Positions 60,414-64,000 of a stretch of 64,000 nt of DNA are shown one piece after another; position 1 is the stretch's first letter; every line of letters starts with the position of its first letter. The translations under genes were made by a program, and so were the position numbers. This stretch comes from Sphaerochaeta globosa str. Buddy. Its GTDB lineage: Bacteria; Spirochaetota; Spirochaetia; Sphaerochaetales; Sphaerochaetaceae. Under the pieces are notes generated by a model. That model was not told the DNA's origin. It saw only the letters and a list, made by a program, of their open reading frames with translations, and ran no database searches. The stretch covers positions 564,458 through 628,457 of the forward strand of contig NC_015152.1 in the NCBI RefSeq assembly GCF_000190435.1, in the 5' to 3' direction.

Positions 60414-62753
60414 GTTGATCTTCTTAAAAATGTAGATTCTGCTGCCGAAGTCACCCAATACGCGTGTCATGGCATCGTATCCGGTCCCTCCGAACTGCTG
60501 ATTCAGCTTTATGCCCCCAAAGGCAACCTGTTCTCCGCTGACCCGGTAGTGCTCGATTTCACTCTCAAGTGAGAGGGCCTTGCTGATGGTATCCTGGGCA
60601 AGGCCGCCTTCAGTGATGGAAACCGGGCTGACGCGGTTGAGTAAGTCACCGAACATCTTGATGTCGATTTTTTGCTGGCGGGGGAATACTTCATACACGG
60701 CATGCAAATCGACGGCTTCCACCCTCAACTTGTCTGAAGCAGGGTTGGGCAGGTTCAGCTTTTGGGCGAAGAGTACAAGCAACTCACTCTTATCTTGGCT
60801 TGCCACCGCCCAAACAATCTGATTGGAAGGGCTGTTGGCCAACTTGATGCGTGTGAAGATTCCATACTGAAGCAGGGAACGGTGGGCCTTATAGAAGGCG
60901 ATCTGGCTTCTGACCGCTTCTTTTTGCTGACGGTTGAGCTTGGTGATATCCAGTTCATACCCCAGCACTCCGAAGGCTGCCACATTGAAGCGAGCCTCCA
61001 AGTCGGTTCGACGCAGTGTTTGGTGGTTGGGGGAGGAACTGACATGACTTCCCATTGTTGAGAGCGGGTAGCCGCAGCTGGTTCCTTCCTGGATGTAGAG
61101 CCTGCAAAGTGCGTCGGTATTATCGCTGGTCCATGTCTGGCTCATATAGCACAGCATACCCAGGTCAAAGCGGTTTCCACCGCTTGCACACGACTCAAAA
61201 AGCACATTGGGGAATGCTTGGGTGAGCTTGCCTAGAAGGTCGTACAGGCCCAATACATAGCGATGGAAGAATTCCTGGTGGTTGTGTATCTCGGCATTTG
61301 CACTATATAAATCGCTGAACACCCGGTTCATATCCCACTTGATGTAATTCACATCGGCAAGGTGCCATGTCTCTGAGAGGCTCTTGAATAAATAGTCGCG
61401 TACATCCTGCCGGCTGAGGTCGAGGATGTATTGGTTGCGTCCGACACTCGGTCTGCGACCTGGGATGGCGATCATCCAATCGGGATGCTTCTTGTATAGT
61501 TGGCTCTCGATGCTGATCATTTCCGGTTCGACCCAGAGACCGAACATCATGCCAAGGCGGTGTACCTCAAGACTCAGCCATGCCAGACCTGAGGGAAGCT
61601 TTTTCGGGTTCACGGTCCAATCTCCGAGGCTTGTGGTATCGTCGTTGCGAAGTCCGAACCATCCATCGTCGAGCACGAAGAGTTCAATGCCCAAGTCGGC
61701 GCTCTCCTTGGCCAGGGTGAGCAACTTGTCCTCGGTGAAATTGAAGTAGGTGGCTTCCCAGTTATTGATAAGGATCGGTCGTTCGCGCAGTTTCCAAGTC
61801 CCCCGGACGATATGGTTGTTGATGAAATGATGGAAATTAGCACTTGCACCGTTCATACCCTGATGGGAGTAGGTAAGAACAGCTTCAGGGGACTGGAACC
61901 GGTCCTGGGCACTGAGCTCCCAGCTGAATGTTGCAGGGTTGATGCCGGTCATCACCCTGATTTTTCCATAGGGGGAGACCTCGACCAGTTCACGGTGGTT
62001 ACCGCTGTAGATCAGGTTCATTCCGATGCACTCCCCGTCATCCTTCTTCAGGAATATGCAGGGATTGTGATCGGCACTGGATACACCGGTTTTGCTGTCG
62101 TTGATGTAGATACCTGGAAGCAGCGCACGTTCATTCATGTACCGTTCACGCGCCCAAGTTCCGTCGAAGGTTACCAGATTCCAGTCATCGGCATCGAGGT
62201 CGAGCTGTGCCGAGGCAAGGTTCTTGATACGGACGCTGCTTGTGCTGTCGTTGTAGATGGTTGCCCTGCGAGTGATGACGTCGCTGTCCTCAAAGACGGT
62301 ATAGGTAAGGGTCATTCTGATCGGTAGGCAAGTCTCCTTCAGTGTTATCTCCAAGGTGGTGCAAGTACTTTTATCCCCGTAGGACTCGGGCAGTCCGCTG
62401 AACGTTCTCGGCTTGCCGGGAAGAATGCGGAAGCTTTTAACGATGAAATCGAGGGTTTGCATACCTTTGGTGTATTCAATAGTGACCGAACACTCTCGAT
62501 AGTCGCCCTTTCCCATGGTAGAATATTCCATACAGAGGTTTGTGAGAAACAAGGTGGGGTGGTCGCTGTCGTATGCAGTGCTCGTTCCGATGTTCAGGCT
62601 CCGCTTCTCAGAAAGGGCATCGACACTAATGGTTGGATTGGATAGGAACCTTCCATAGTAGAGGTGCTCCAAATGGCCCGTTTCGGTTATGGCAAACAGA
62701 TAGGAGGTATGCTTGGTCGAAAGGTTGAACAGTCGGTCCTTCTTGGAAATCAT
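60399..62753 (-). CDS. GH36 alpha-galactosidase
   Basis: 784 residues, slightly longer than usual for bacterial GH36 enzymes. N-terminal beta-sandwich to about 320, then the catalytic barrel with LDDGWFGLRNDD near 361, nucleophile Asp474 in YIKWDMNR, CASGGNRFD near 522 and acid/base Asp544 in WTSDNTDA. No signal peptide, so it acts in the cytoplasm on imported galactosides such as melibiose or raffinose, or on related alpha-linked sugars. Divergent from the partial gene at the right edge. Confidence 0.94.
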   Translation of the reverse strand: MISKKDRLFNLSTKHTSYLFAITETGHLEHLYYGRFLSNPTISVDALSEKRSLNIGTSTAYDSDHPTLFLTNLCMEYSTMGKGDYRECSVTIEYTKGMQTLDFIVKSFRILPGKPRTFSGLPESYGDKSTCTTLEITLKETCLPIRMTLTYTVFEDSDVITRRATIYNDSTSSVRIKNLASAQLDLDADDWNLVTFDGTWARERYMNERALLPGIYINDSKTGVSSADHNPCIFLKKDDGECIGMNLIYSGNHRELVEVSPYGKIRVMTGINPATFSWELSAQDRFQSPEAVLTYSHQGMNGASANFHHFINNHIVRGTWKLRERPILINNWEATYFNFTEDKLLTLAKESADLGIELFVLDDGWFGLRNDDTTSLGDWTVNPKKLPSGLAWLSLEVHRLGMMFGLWVEPEMISIESQLYKKHPDWMIAIPGRRPSVGRNQYILDLSRQDVRDYLFKSLSETWHLADVNYIKWDMNRVFSDLYSANAEIHNHQEFFHRYVLGLYDLLGKLTQAFPNVLFESCASGGNRFDLGMLCYMSQTWTSDNTDALCRLYIQEGTSCGYPLSTMGSHVSSSPNHQTLRRTDLEARFNVAAFGVLGYELDITKLNRQQKEAVRSQIAFYKAHRSLLQYGIFTRIKLANSPSNQIVWAVASQDKSELLVLFAQKLNLPNPASDKLRVEAVDLHAVYEVFPRQQKIDIKMFGDLLNRVSPVSITEGGLAQDTISKALSLESEIEHYRVSGEQVAFGGIKLNQQFGGTGYDAMTRVLGDFGSRIYIFKKINLESK

Positions 62754-62844
62754 GAATCTGCACTCCTTGCGTAAGTAAGCGGTATCGAGTAAGAGTATAC
62801 TGTCATTAGCGGCATTTTAACACCATGTAATGAGGAGAAACGAG

Positions 62845-64000
62845 ATGGATATCCGTCGTCTGAGATTGTGGGAGAGTCGCAATGCTACTGTGTTGTCGAA
62901 CGACCTGATCAGAGCATTAATCGAAGACCAAGGGGGGATGGTGCTGGAACTCAGTGCTGTTGCCCCTCAGGGCGGCAGGCTCAACGCGCATCTCATTCCC
63001 CATTATCGCGGGACCGGCACGTCGGTATTCAGTGATGAAAATGCCGATTACTGGAAAAACAGCCCCTATCTCTACCAGAAAGGGGGCTCATACTTCAGCT
63101 TTCCCAACTACGGTCCTGCCTATGAGTCCGATCAGGGTCCCCAAGAGCAAAGCGGCTTTACTGCATCCTCCTACTGGATGGTTGAACGCTATGGGACCGA
63201 TCCGGAGTTTGGCGGGGTATGGCTGATGAGTATGGTGCGCAACCGTAAGTCCCGTTGGACAGCGCGCAAGATTGACATGTTGCTGCCCAACCAACCTGTA
63301 CACTATACCGCAATATTCATCACCAACAATGCCCAGGAGGACCTCATCGCCAATACGGCGTGGAACAATGAGCTGGGCGCTCCGTTCTTGGAGTCAGGCT
63401 GTGTGCTCAATGCCAGTGCCAACCTCTGGGCTACAGGATCCGATGACCAGCTTATCGGGGCAACTTCGCGCCTCGTATCTGAAACCCAGTTTGAAGATTG
63501 GAAGAAAGCCCCGCTGAAAGAAGGGGGGACTGTCGACTTGACCGATGTTCCTCCTCCGATCGGAAAAACAGACTTCATCACCGGTGTTGTACCGAGAACC
63601 GCAAACCTTGGTTGGTCGAGTGTGATCAACCCGCGTCAACAGATGGTGTACTTCACCTTCTTCCCCGGACCTGCTGCCTTGGAGGAAGAAATGCTGCCGA
63701 TCAACTTCAATAATTTTCTCTTCGACTATGGCGGAAGAACTGAAACACCATGGGCTTTTTACAGTGGCGGCATGAGCCATCAGTACTCGCTGAACTGTGG
63801 TTCAGGGACCAACCACCTGTATAAAGGCCTCAAGGATGCCCAAAACAGCGATGCAATCCTGGGCGCAGAGACCACGGTGACGATAAAACCGGGAGAGACG
63901 CGAAGCCTTTACTATGCCACAGCCTTCGCCCCCTATGACAACAACCGCATCGGAGGCAACTTCTACTCGGTTGAGCAGGTGGTAGAGGGCATTGTGCTTA
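62845..64000 (+). CDS. conserved carbohydrate-related protein, 5' part only
   Basis: ATG 62845 with GAGGAG upstream opens a frame running past the window edge (385 codons seen). Visible stretches such as NAHLIPHYRGTGTSVFSDE and GGSYFSFPNYGP near the N-terminus, then many aromatic, Gly- and Asn-rich strands, suggest an all-beta galactose-mutarotase-like or related sugar-binding fold. No signal peptide. Not recognised with confidence. Divergent from the alpha-galactosidase with a shared 91-base promoter region containing AGTATACT. Confidence 0.6.
   Translation, partial: MDIRRLRLWESRNATVLSNDLIRALIEDQGGMVLELSAVAPQGGRLNAHLIPHYRGTGTSVFSDENADYWKNSPYLYQKGGSYFSFPNYGPAYESDQGPQEQSGFTASSYWMVERYGTDPEFGGVWLMSMVRNRKSRWTARKIDMLLPNQPVHYTAIFITNNAQEDLIANTAWNNELGAPFLESGCVLNASANLWATGSDDQLIGATSRLVSETQFEDWKKAPLKEGGTVDLTDVPPPIGKTDFITGVVPRTANLGWSSVINPRQQMVYFTFFPGPAALEEEMLPINFNNFLFDYGGRTETPWAFYSGGMSHQYSLNCGSGTNHLYKGLKDAQNSDAILGAETTVTIKPGETRSLYYATAFAPYDNNRIGGNFYSVEQVVEGIVL

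Noticed and set aside
1-64000. CRISPR arrays, tRNA, rRNA or insertion sequences
   Set aside because: Intergenic regions were scanned by eye; no regularly spaced repeats, tRNA-like T-arm sequence or transposase motif was found.

Overview
The window looks like the chromosome of a free-living, fermentative spirochaete close to Sphaerochaeta. This is an inference. It rests on periplasmic binding proteins whose signal peptides end in an AGAAE-type motif, many sugar and nucleoside ABC systems, an oxaloacetate-decarboxylase-type sodium pump, a likely selenium-dependent xanthine dehydrogenase without a flavin subunit, and no rRNA, tRNA, phage or insertion sequence. Gene density is high, many genes overlap by a few bases, and most starts have a strong GGAG-type ribosome site.

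Layout. 1-2653 is a ferric-iron-type ABC importer (permease cut by the window edge, plus binding protein). 2872-5207 holds an AI-2E-family permease and a class II Fic protein behind two tandem inverted repeats. 5201-17447 is a sugar-acid and uronate region: two dehydrogenases, a PfkB kinase, 6-phosphogluconate dehydrogenase and an RpiR regulator on the minus strand, diverging from a binding protein with two permeases but no ATPase, then DUF89, a TIM-barrel isomerase, KdgF and an iron alcohol dehydrogenase. 17457-25214 is mixed: ChrA, a PPOX-fold protein, a long nitronate monooxygenase, a purine nucleoside permease family protein, a small duplicated helical protein, an amidohydrolase, an AraC regulator and a methyltransferase. 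25245-32722 is a purine module: xanthine dehydrogenase and a BMP-type nucleoside ABC importer. 32966-35266 is an overlapping kinase, dCMP deaminase and hydrolase trio. 35978-39311 encodes the sodium pump (gamma-alpha-beta). 39709-41979 is mrp, nudix and SIMPL. 41980-44363 has a strong candidate for an unannotated structured RNA, an exported-protein gene broken by one in-frame amber codon, and a phd-doc toxin-antitoxin pair.

The most interesting part is 44404-60413. Two divergent operons share operator-like TTATCCAAA sites. One carries a NitT/TauT-type ABC importer followed by paralogues of glucose-6-phosphate isomerase, a LacI regulator, NagA, phosphofructokinase, mannose-6-phosphate isomerase, class II aldolase and an FAD oxidoreductase. 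The other carries TIM-like, LarA-like and NagB-like proteins, then an acetyltransferase and GpsA. Together this resembles a private copy of amino-sugar entry and upper glycolysis. In the isomerase, deacetylase, NagB-like and TIM-like proteins, residues that normally hold the substrate phosphate appear to be changed, while much of the catalytic machinery remains. I propose that the operon degrades a hexose or amino sugar bearing another group, such as sulfate or sulfonate, where phosphate normally sits. The right edge holds a GH36 alpha-galactosidase and the start of a divergently transcribed gene of unknown function.
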